Made by a program: the position numbers and the translations under genes. 61,401 nt of DNA from Psychrobacter sp. Ps6 (GTDB lineage: Bacteria; Pseudomonadota; Gammaproteobacteria; Pseudomonadales; Moraxellaceae): positions 1 through 61,401 of the forward strand of contig NZ_JADQAI010000005.1 of the NCBI RefSeq assembly GCF_022129235.1, given 5' to 3'. The notes beneath the pieces were generated by a model. The model was not told the origin of the DNA. It searched no databases and worked only from the letters and a program-made list of their open reading frames with translations. Positions 55,389-61,401 of this stretch are shown piece after piece. Position 1 is the stretch's first letter. Every line of letters begins with the position of its first letter.

Positions 55389-56534
55389 ATGACGACTTGT
55401 ATCACAGGCACAGGCCTATATATCCCACCTTACAGCATCAGTAACGAAGAGTTAGTAGAATCATTTAACCAGTATGTTGAAAATTATAATGCAAAGCATG
55501 CTGATGAGATAGCAGCAGAGACTGTTACAGCACTTCAGCCTTCTTCAGCCGCTTTTATCGAAAAAGTATCTGGGATCAAATCACGTTATGTGATGGAAAA
55601 AGACGGTATTTTAGACCCTGAAATCATGGCACCAGTTATTGCCTATCGTAACTTAGGCGAAGAGCTTTCTGTGATGGCAGAAATGGGCGCGGCTGCGTTA
55701 AAAGATGCATTGGCTGATGCTGGACTTGAGGCCAACGATCTAGATGGTATCATCCTTGCTTGCTCAAACTTTCAGCGTACGTATCCAGCGGTTGCCATCG
55801 AAATTCAAAATGAGATTGGGATGGTTGGCGGGTTTGCTTATGATATGAACGTTGCTTGTAGTGCTGCAACGTTTGGTTTATCGCAAGCGCATGGCTCTAT
55901 CGTTTCTGGTCTGGCTAAGCGTATCGCTGTGGTTAATGTTGAGATCACTTCAGCGCATCTAAACTGGCGCAACCGTGACAGCCACTTTATCTTTGGTGAT
56001 GTGGCGACAGCTTCTATTGTTGAAGAATTAGACACACCAAAGGGTTATGAGATTCTAAACGCTAAACTGTTTACTCAGTTTTCGACCAATATCAAAAACG
56101 AATATGGCTTTATGGATCGCTCAGAGTATCTAGCCGCGCAGACTGAAATGTATCCAGACATCAAAGCGCCGGTCACTGATAAACTGTTTTTGCAAAATGG
56201 TCGCAAAGTATTCCGTGAAGTCTGTCCAAAGGTATCTGAGGTTATCACTGAACATCTACAAGAAAATGATATACCGACCTCTGATGTTAAGATGATGTGG
56301 CTACATCAAGCTAATGCCAATATGCTAGATTTGATTTTACGCACTGTCATCGGTAAAGAAGCAGATAAAGCGATTGTTCCAAGCGTCATTGCTGAATTTG
56401 CTAATACCAGCTCAGCAAGCCCTATGATTGTATTCCATCGCTATAAAGATGAGCTGGCATCAGGTGATTTGGGTGTTATTTGCTCATTTGGTGCGGGTTA
56501 CTCTATTGGCTCAGTATTGGTTCGCAAAGTCTAA
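55389..56534 (+). CDS. Beta-ketoacyl-ACP synthase III-like (long FabH family)
   Basis: A condensing enzyme of 381 residues, longer than FabH (about 320). The catalytic triad can be placed: Cys in DMNVACSAATFGLSQ, His in MWLHQANANMLDL and Asn in EFANTSSASPM. The additional segment after FNQYVENYNAKHADEIAAET and LQPSSAAFIEKVSGIKSRYV resembles the Pseudomonas beta-ketodecanoyl-ACP synthase group, which uses octanoyl-CoA as primer. That function is my inference. It is transcribed alone with a clear terminator. Confidence 0.9.
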   Translation: MTTCITGTGLYIPPYSISNEELVESFNQYVENYNAKHADEIAAETVTALQPSSAAFIEKVSGIKSRYVMEKDGILDPEIMAPVIAYRNLGEELSVMAEMGAAALKDALADAGLEANDLDGIILACSNFQRTYPAVAIEIQNEIGMVGGFAYDMNVACSAATFGLSQAHGSIVSGLAKRIAVVNVEITSAHLNWRNRDSHFIFGDVATASIVEELDTPKGYEILNAKLFTQFSTNIKNEYGFMDRSEYLAAQTEMYPDIKAPVTDKLFLQNGRKVFREVCPKVSEVITEHLQENDIPTSDVKMMWLHQANANMLDLILRTVIGKEADKAIVPSVIAEFANTSSASPMIVFHRYKDELASGDLGVICSFGAGYSIGSVLVRKV

Positions 56535-56562
56535 CGTCTCAATACGACACCTTTATATAGAT

Positions 56563-56597
56563 AAAAATAGCTGAGAGTCTTCTTAGCTATTTTTTTG
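56563..56597 (+). terminator. Terminator of the FabH-like gene
   Basis: AAAAATAGCT and AGCTATTTTT form a perfect 10-base inverted repeat with a T-run. Confidence 0.9.
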
Positions 56598-56727
56598 TCT
56601 ACTAATCTTGATATCAGAACCAAGTATCTTTATTTAAGAATAAGTAGAGATATTTGAGAGTATAGTGACAAGATTGCTCAGAATATTGAGAAGAATGATT
56701 AGAGGTTTTAATTTACCCCAAAAAATT

Positions 56728-56736
56728 TGCTATAAT
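56728..56736 (+). promoter_or_regulatory. Extended -10 promoter of prfA
   Basis: TGCTATAAT is a perfect extended -10 (TGnTATAAT). It lies about 40 bases before the prfA start; the -35 region is weak, as usual for this type. Confidence 0.65.
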
Positions 56737-56774
56737 CACGGGCTTATTCCTCTTATCCAATTAAAAGTCCTTTT

Positions 56775-57863
56775 ATGAAAGAATCCTTACGCCTGCGTTT
56801 AGACCAGATGGTAGACCGTTATGAAGAGGTCACCGCCTTGTTATCCGATCCTAGTGTCATCAGTGATAATAATAAATTTCGCGAATTGTCTGTCGAGCAC
56901 AGCGACTTGATGGATATCACGACCTTATGGCAGAACTATTTGGGCGCAGAAACGGATCAGGCCGACGCTGAGGCGATGCTAGCTGACGCGACAGATCCTG
57001 ACATGAAAGAGATGATGCAAGACGAAATTGAGACGGCGCGTGATACCATCATAGAGATGGAAGAAGCGCTTAATGTCATGATGCTACCAAAAGATCCTAA
57101 CGATAAGGTGCCAGCATTCTTGGAGATTCGCGCAGGTACGGGCGGCGATGAAGCAGCGATTTTCTCTGGTGACTTGTTCCGTATGTATCAAAAATACGCG
57201 CAGAGTCAAGGTTGGACACTAGAAGTGCTCTCTGCAAATGAAGGTGAGCATGGTGGTTATAAAGAAATCATCACTCGCGTGTCGGGTAATAGCGTATATG
57301 GACGTTTAAAGTTTGAATCTGGCGCTCACCGCGTACAGCGTGTCCCTGAAACCGAAAGCCAAGGTCGCGTGCATACGTCAGCTTGTACGGTTGCGGTCAT
57401 GCCAGAAGTTGAAATCGATGATACCGTTGATATCAATCCTGCCGATATCAAAATGGATACTTTTCGCTCAAGCGGTGCGGGTGGTCAGCACGTGAACACC
57501 ACTGACTCAGCCGTACGTTTGACGCATATTCCGACGGGTACTGTGGTAGAGTGTCAGCAAGAGCGTAGTCAGCACAAAAACCGTGCGCATGCGATGAAAA
57601 TGCTGGTCTCTAAAATCCAGCAAGCCAAAGTGCAAGCGCAGGTCGACGTAGCGGATTCTATACGTCGTGACTTGGTCGGTAGTGGCGACCGCTCAGAGCG
57701 TATCCGTACTTATAATTTTCCACAAGGTCGTATGACCGATCACCGTATCAACTTAACGCTATATAAGCTTGACTCTATCATGGAAGGTGATTTAGATGAG
57801 ATTCTTGATGCACTGTTACGTGAGCATCAGGCTGACTTGATGGCCAGCATCGGCGGTGACTAA
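56775..57863 (+). CDS. prfA: Peptide chain release factor 1
   Basis: Recognises UAA and UAG stop codons and triggers peptide release. At 362 residues it has the normal RF1 length. The GGQ motif is in [25 protein letters not shown] near residue 240. [25 protein letters not shown] distinguishes RF1 from RF2. The coiled N-terminal domain (about 1-100) and C-terminal [18 protein letters not shown] are typical. The methyltransferase prmC does not follow; instead a small lipoprotein gene and lysS come next. The start is ATG 56775. Confidence 0.98.
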   Translation: MKESLRLRLDQMVDRYEEVTALLSDPSVISDNNKFRELSVEHSDLMDITTLWQNYLGAETDQADAEAMLADATDPDMKEMMQDEIETARDTIIEMEEALNVMMLPKDPNDKVPAFLEIRAGTGGDEAAIFSGDLFRMYQKYAQSQGWTLEVLSANEGEHGGYKEIITRVSGNSVYGRLKFESGAHRVQRVPETESQGRVHTSACTVAVMPEVEIDDTVDINPADIKMDTFRSSGAGGQHVNTTDSAVRLTHIPTGTVVECQQERSQHKNRAHAMKMLVSKIQQAKVQAQVDVADSIRRDLVGSGDRSERIRTYNFPQGRMTDHRINLTLYKLDSIMEGDLDEILDALLREHQADLMASIGGD

Positions 57864-57911
57864 TTGTTTTCCAATAGTCAGTAAGTCCATATCTTAAAGG
57901 TAAGAAAAATT

Positions 57912-58301
57912 ATGAATAATCGCTTAGCTTTATTTTTTATGGGTTTGTTTTCCTTATTATTTATATCTGCCTGTCAGACACCAGCAATGACAGAAGAACA
58001 AAATAATGCCAATTCTGCATCCAAAAGCGTAGAGATGCTGGCAAAAGAATGCCTTGTAAAAGGCGGTGAGTACACCAAAGAAGGTCGACTACAAGCCTAT
58101 CGCTGTGTACAACAGTTTTCAGATGCAGGAAAATCTTGTAGCGACAGTTCTGAGTGCCAAGGCAAATGTACCAATTCGGACACTGCTATTGAAGCTGGCA
58201 CGGCAAACGTAACCGGAACCTGTGCCACCAATGATAACCCTTTTGGTTGCCGTCAAACTATTGAGGGCGGCGTTGCTAAAGGATTTTTGTGCGTAGATTA
58301 A
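57912..58301 (+). CDS. Cysteine-rich lipoprotein, unknown
   Basis: A 129-residue exported protein. The signal peptide (LALFFMGLFSLLFISAC) ends in a standard lipobox, ISAC, so the protein should be lipidated at that Cys. The mature chain has a low-complexity start (EEQNNANSASK) and then about eight cysteines in two clusters (YRCVQQFSDAGKSCSDSSECQGKC and the end FGCRQTIEGGVAKGFLCVD), probably disulfide-bonded. I do not recognise a family. It lies between prfA and lysS on the same strand, with gaps of about 50 bases to each. AAAGG precedes its ATG at 57912. Confidence 0.85.
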   Translation: MNNRLALFFMGLFSLLFISACQTPAMTEEQNNANSASKSVEMLAKECLVKGGEYTKEGRLQAYRCVQQFSDAGKSCSDSSECQGKCTNSDTAIEAGTANVTGTCATNDNPFGCRQTIEGGVAKGFLCVD

Positions 58302-58352
58302 TCTTATAAATTTTTAAATATAAAAACTAACTTATCAACATTTGAGAGTGTT

Positions 58353-59885
58353 ATGTCAAAAGCCAATAATCAAAATCAAGACCAAACTCCAGTGCAAGAT
58401 ACCAATGAGCTGATTGCACAGCTGCAAGCCAAGCTAGACGATATCAGCGCATCAGGAAAACAGCCGTATCCGAATACTTTTAAACGTACGGATTATGCGC
58501 AAGATTTGCAAACGGCTTTTGATGGTGTGTCAAAACAAGAAATCGAAGAAAAAGTCGCGAATGGTGAAAAGACACAGGTAAATGTGGCAGGTCGTGTCAT
58601 GCTCAACCGTGGCTCATTTATCGTAATTCAAGACATGACGGGCCGTATCCAGTTATATGTGGCACGTAAAGAGCTTGATGACGAGACGCGTGCAAGTATT
58701 AAGTCGCTAGATTTGGGTGACATCGTTGGTGTTTCAGGATATATCGGCCGCTCGGGCAAAGGCGATTTATATGTGCATATTGAAGAGATCACGCTGCTAA
58801 CTAAATCGCTACGCCCGATGCCAAACAAATTCCATGGCCTAGCAGATGTAGAAGCGCGCTATCGCAATCGCCATCTTGATTTGATGACCAATGAGACGAC
58901 TCGTGATACTTTTATGGTTCGCAGCCAAATCGTCAGTGGCATTCGTCAATTTATGCTTAATGAGCGTTTTATGGAAGTTGAAACGCCAATGATGCATCCG
59001 ATTCCAGGTGGCGCAGTCGCTCGTCCATTTGAGACACATCATAATGCTTTAGACATGCCATTGTATCTACGTATTGCACCTGAACTTTATCTCAAGCGCT
59101 TGGTCGTTGGTGGGTTTGAGCGCGTATTTGAGATTAACCGTAGTTTCCGTAATGAAGGTGTCTCAACTCGCCACAACCCAGAATTCACCATGATTGAGTT
59201 TTATCAAGCTTATGCTGATTATCATGATTTGATGGATTTGACTGAGCGTATGTTCAATCAGTTGGCAACTGACGTATTGGGCACGACAGAGATTATCTAT
59301 CAAGAAGAAGCCATCAGTCTAAAAGCACCGTTTGCTCGTCTATCTATGTCTGATGCGATTGCCCAATATGCTGAAGGCTTTGATATGAGCCGCATTGATG
59401 ATCGTGAGTATTTGGCTGATTATGTCGCTAACACGCTCAAGCAGCAAGTGAAAGACGTGTTTGGTGTGGGTAAGCTCAAAACCATCATCTTTGAAGAAAC
59501 CGCCGAGCATCAATTGCGCCAACCAACGTTCATCACTGAGTATCCAGCTGAGACATCACCACTTGCGCGCCGTAGTGATGACAATCCTGAAATTACCGAT
59601 CGTTTTGAGTTATTCATTGGTGGTCGTGAGTTGGCGAATGGTTTTAGCGAGCTTAATGATCCAGCGGATCAGGCGGAGCGCTTCCGTGGTCAAGTTGCTG
59701 AAAAAGACGCAGGCGATGATGAAGCGATGCATTTTGATGAAGAATATATCGAAGCCTTGTCTTATGGTCTGCCGCCAACAGCAGGCGAAGGTATTGGTAT
59801 TGATCGTCTAGTGATGCTGTTTACTGACTCAGCCAGTATCCGTGATGTGATTTTATTCCCACACATGCGCCGCAAAAATGATTAA
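58353..59885 (+). CDS. lysS: Lysyl-tRNA synthetase, class II
   Basis: Charges tRNA-Lys. The 510-residue enzyme has an N-terminal OB-fold anticodon-binding domain ([28 protein letters not shown]). The class II core follows with motif 1 ([17 protein letters not shown]), motif 2 ([29 protein letters not shown]) and motif 3 ([20 protein letters not shown]). It is a standard length. It lies 50 bases after the lipoprotein gene and ends in a terminator whose T-run abuts the dnaX promoter. Confidence 0.98.
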   Translation: MSKANNQNQDQTPVQDTNELIAQLQAKLDDISASGKQPYPNTFKRTDYAQDLQTAFDGVSKQEIEEKVANGEKTQVNVAGRVMLNRGSFIVIQDMTGRIQLYVARKELDDETRASIKSLDLGDIVGVSGYIGRSGKGDLYVHIEEITLLTKSLRPMPNKFHGLADVEARYRNRHLDLMTNETTRDTFMVRSQIVSGIRQFMLNERFMEVETPMMHPIPGGAVARPFETHHNALDMPLYLRIAPELYLKRLVVGGFERVFEINRSFRNEGVSTRHNPEFTMIEFYQAYADYHDLMDLTERMFNQLATDVLGTTEIIYQEEAISLKAPFARLSMSDAIAQYAEGFDMSRIDDREYLADYVANTLKQQVKDVFGVGKLKTIIFEETAEHQLRQPTFITEYPAETSPLARRSDDNPEITDRFELFIGGRELANGFSELNDPADQAERFRGQVAEKDAGDDEAMHFDEEYIEALSYGLPPTAGEGIGIDRLVMLFTDSASIRDVILFPHMRRKND

Positions 59886-59943
59886 TGAGTCGTTAAACAA
59901 AGTCGCTTATTAAGCGCGGCTGAGTCATAATCAAATCAGCAAG

Positions 59944-59969
59944 AAGCCAGACGAATGCGCTGGCTTTTT
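59944..59969 (+). terminator. Terminator of lysS
   Basis: AAGCCAG and CTGGCTT pair around nine bases, followed by TTTTTG. It directly adjoins the -10 element of dnaX. Confidence 0.8.
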
Positions 59970-59977
59970 GCTATAAT
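59969..59977 (+). promoter_or_regulatory. Extended -10 promoter of dnaX
   Basis: TGCTATAAT is a second perfect extended -10, the same nine bases as the prfA promoter, about 60 bases before the dnaX start. Its upstream edge shares bases with the lysS terminator. Confidence 0.6.
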
Positions 59978-60036
59978 AAATACCGAAAAACCGTATTAAA
60001 AATAAGAATATTAACCACTTGGCACAATGGATAGCT

Positions 60037-61401
60037 ATGTCGCAGCAATATCAAGTTTTAGCTCGCAAATACCGACCCAAAAACTTTCATGAGTTGATTG
60101 GGCAGACGCATGTCTCGCAAGCGCTGATTAATGCGATTGATTATAACCGCCTGCATCATGCGTATCTGTTTACTGGTACCCGCGGTGTGGGTAAAACAAC
60201 GATTGCGCGTATTTTATCTAAATGCTTGAACTGTGATACGGGTATTACTAGCACACCGTGCGGGGTTTGTGATAATTGTGTGGCGATTGATCAAGGGCGT
60301 TTTATTGATCTTATTGAGATTGATGCCGCCTCTCGTACCAAGGTTGAAGACACACGCGAGTTGTTAGACAACGTTCCTTATGCGCCAAGCCAAGGCCGTT
60401 ATAAAGTTTATTTGATTGATGAAGTGCATATGCTGTCGACCCACAGCTTTAATGCGCTTCTCAAAACGTTAGAAGAACCACCTGAGCATGTAAAGTTTTT
60501 GCTAGCGACCACTGATCCACAAAAACTACCGATCACGATTATTTCGCGCTGCTTGCAGTTCGTACTGCGTCCACTACCGCAAACGTTACTTAGCGAGCAT
60601 TTAGCAAATATTCTAACCCAAGAACAGGTTGGGTATACTCAGCCTGCCATTTGGCAGCTGGCAAGTGCTGCTAAAGGCTCTGTGCGTGATGCTTTATCCT
60701 TGACAGATCAGGCTATTGCTTTTGGTCAAGGCGCATTGGATGATGCGACTGTCAATGCGATGCTTGGTCTGATCGACGCCGCTGACTTAGTACGTTTGAT
60801 TACAGATATTTATAATCACGACAAGTCTGCCGTCGCGGCTCATATTGAGCAAATGCGTGCGCAAATGGTCGATGCGACTAGTATGTTTGATGGGCTTGCT
60901 GAACTGTTACATCAATTGGCATTGACCCAACTGTTGCCTGAGGTCGCTCTCAACGTCAATGAGGCGCAGGCAAAAGATATTTATACGCTTGCCCAGCATA
61001 TCAGCCCTGATGTCTTGCAATTGTATTATGAGATTGTTGTGCAGGCACGTGAGGGTGTCAAGCTTGCTAGTACGCCTATGCAAGCGCTTGAGATGTGTAT
61101 TTTGCGATTACTAGCATTTCGCCCATTGCCTGTCGATGAGGTGTTGAGTAACACTTATGATAGTAAGGTTCCTTCTACAGAAGCGGCAACTATAGAGCCG
61201 ACTACTTCGATACCGCCTTCAAATGCTATTACGCATGAAGCGTCAGCGCCGTTACAGCCTTATGATATTGACTATCAAGTGCAAAATCATGATGAATTAC
61301 AAAGCCCCATTTATAATGACAGCTTCAGCATAGATGACTCTATTGGACAAAATAATAGCGTAGCACACTCAGCTACTAGTCCTGAGCCAATTGTTGAGCC
61401 T
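60037..61401 (+). CDS. dnaX: DNA polymerase III subunits gamma and tau (partial)
   Basis: AAA+ clamp-loader subunit; the frame starts at ATG 60037 (MSQQYQVLARKYRPKNFHEL) and runs off the right edge, giving 455 residues. The Walker A motif is GTRGVGKTTIARILSK, the Zn-binding cysteines are CLNC and CGVCDNC, Walker B is YLIDEVHMLS, and LLATTDPQKLPITIISRC is the sensor 1 region. Past residue ~370 a Ser/Thr/Ala-rich linker begins, as expected before the tau-specific domains. Whether a frameshift yields gamma cannot be judged because the end is missing. The product binds psi, whose probable gene lies at 23784. Confidence 0.97.
   Translation, partial: MSQQYQVLARKYRPKNFHELIGQTHVSQALINAIDYNRLHHAYLFTGTRGVGKTTIARILSKCLNCDTGITSTPCGVCDNCVAIDQGRFIDLIEIDAASRTKVEDTRELLDNVPYAPSQGRYKVYLIDEVHMLSTHSFNALLKTLEEPPEHVKFLLATTDPQKLPITIISRCLQFVLRPLPQTLLSEHLANILTQEQVGYTQPAIWQLASAAKGSVRDALSLTDQAIAFGQGALDDATVNAMLGLIDAADLVRLITDIYNHDKSAVAAHIEQMRAQMVDATSMFDGLAELLHQLALTQLLPEVALNVNEAQAKDIYTLAQHISPDVLQLYYEIVVQAREGVKLASTPMQALEMCILRLLAFRPLPVDEVLSNTYDSKVPSTEAATIEPTTSIPPSNAITHEASAPLQPYDIDYQVQNHDELQSPIYNDSFSIDDSIGQNNSVAHSATSPEPIVEP

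Noticed and set aside
1..61401. tRNA, rRNA, CRISPR arrays, prophage or full insertion sequences
   Set aside because: I saw no regularly spaced repeats, no tRNA arm patterns and no transposase or integrase frames in the window.

Overview
The window is about 61 kb of an AT-leaning gammaproteobacterial chromosome. The proteins and the gene content (LemA/M48 pair, DUF1543, HrpA, the long FabH-like synthase, the AcdA-type acyl-CoA dehydrogenase) look most like the Moraxellaceae, and Psychrobacter is my best guess. That assignment rests on recognition of protein sequences, not on a search. Coding density is high, both strands are used, and most transcription units end in clear intrinsic terminators. 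No complete insertion sequence, prophage, CRISPR array, tRNA or rRNA operon is visible. The left edge cuts an acyl-CoA dehydrogenase and the right edge cuts dnaX.

Region by region: 1-9 kb, mostly minus strand, holds the acyl-CoA dehydrogenase, a PAS-GGDEF-EAL c-di-GMP protein, rsmE, an ahcY-metF methyl-cycle operon preceded by an S-adenosylhomocysteine riboswitch, and a BtuB-like TonB receptor. 9-16 kb has a MscS channel, an AlkA-type glycosylase, a Smr protein and trpG-trpD-trpC. 16-20 kb has glnA behind a sigma-54 promoter with an upstream NtrC site, a DUF4124 protein, a SIMPL protein and the 4.5S SRP RNA (ffs). 20-26 kb holds lemA, a long M48 metalloprotease, a probable DNA polymerase III psi subunit (holD) with an unusually long disordered linker, and serC. 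26-33 kb is a yejABEF peptide importer with gloB inserted between yejA and yejB. 33-41 kb has an iron alcohol dehydrogenase, a fused MsrAB, folE, fabI, a truncated DUF1275 gene, a 54-residue small protein and a SLC13 anion symporter. 40-47 kb has a phosphoesterase, a DUF1543 protein with a small unknown partner, and hrpA. 47-51 kb is the most accessory-like part: two small repeat elements, a gene remnant, a divergent AraC regulator/Ohr pair, a DMT exporter and a DUF421 protein with a zinc-ribbon tail. 51-55 kb holds creD, a TIGR00645-type protein and a pnuC-nicotinamide riboside kinase pair. 55-61 kb holds a FabH-like ketoacyl synthase, prfA, a Cys-rich lipoprotein, lysS and dnaX.

How the parts fit: AhcY clears S-adenosylhomocysteine and MetF supplies methyl-THF, so one SAH-sensing leader can control both. 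PnuC and the kinase import and trap nicotinamide riboside for NAD. YejABEF imports peptides. HolD (psi) and DnaX (tau/gamma) are parts of the same clamp loader, encoded about 35 kb apart. FabI and the FabH-like enzyme both serve fatty acid synthesis. The most noteworthy signals are the SAH riboswitch with its compensatory pseudoknot, the psi subunit with a roughly 140-residue tether, the AraC-Ohr arrangement with a matched inverted repeat, and two small mobile-like repeats.
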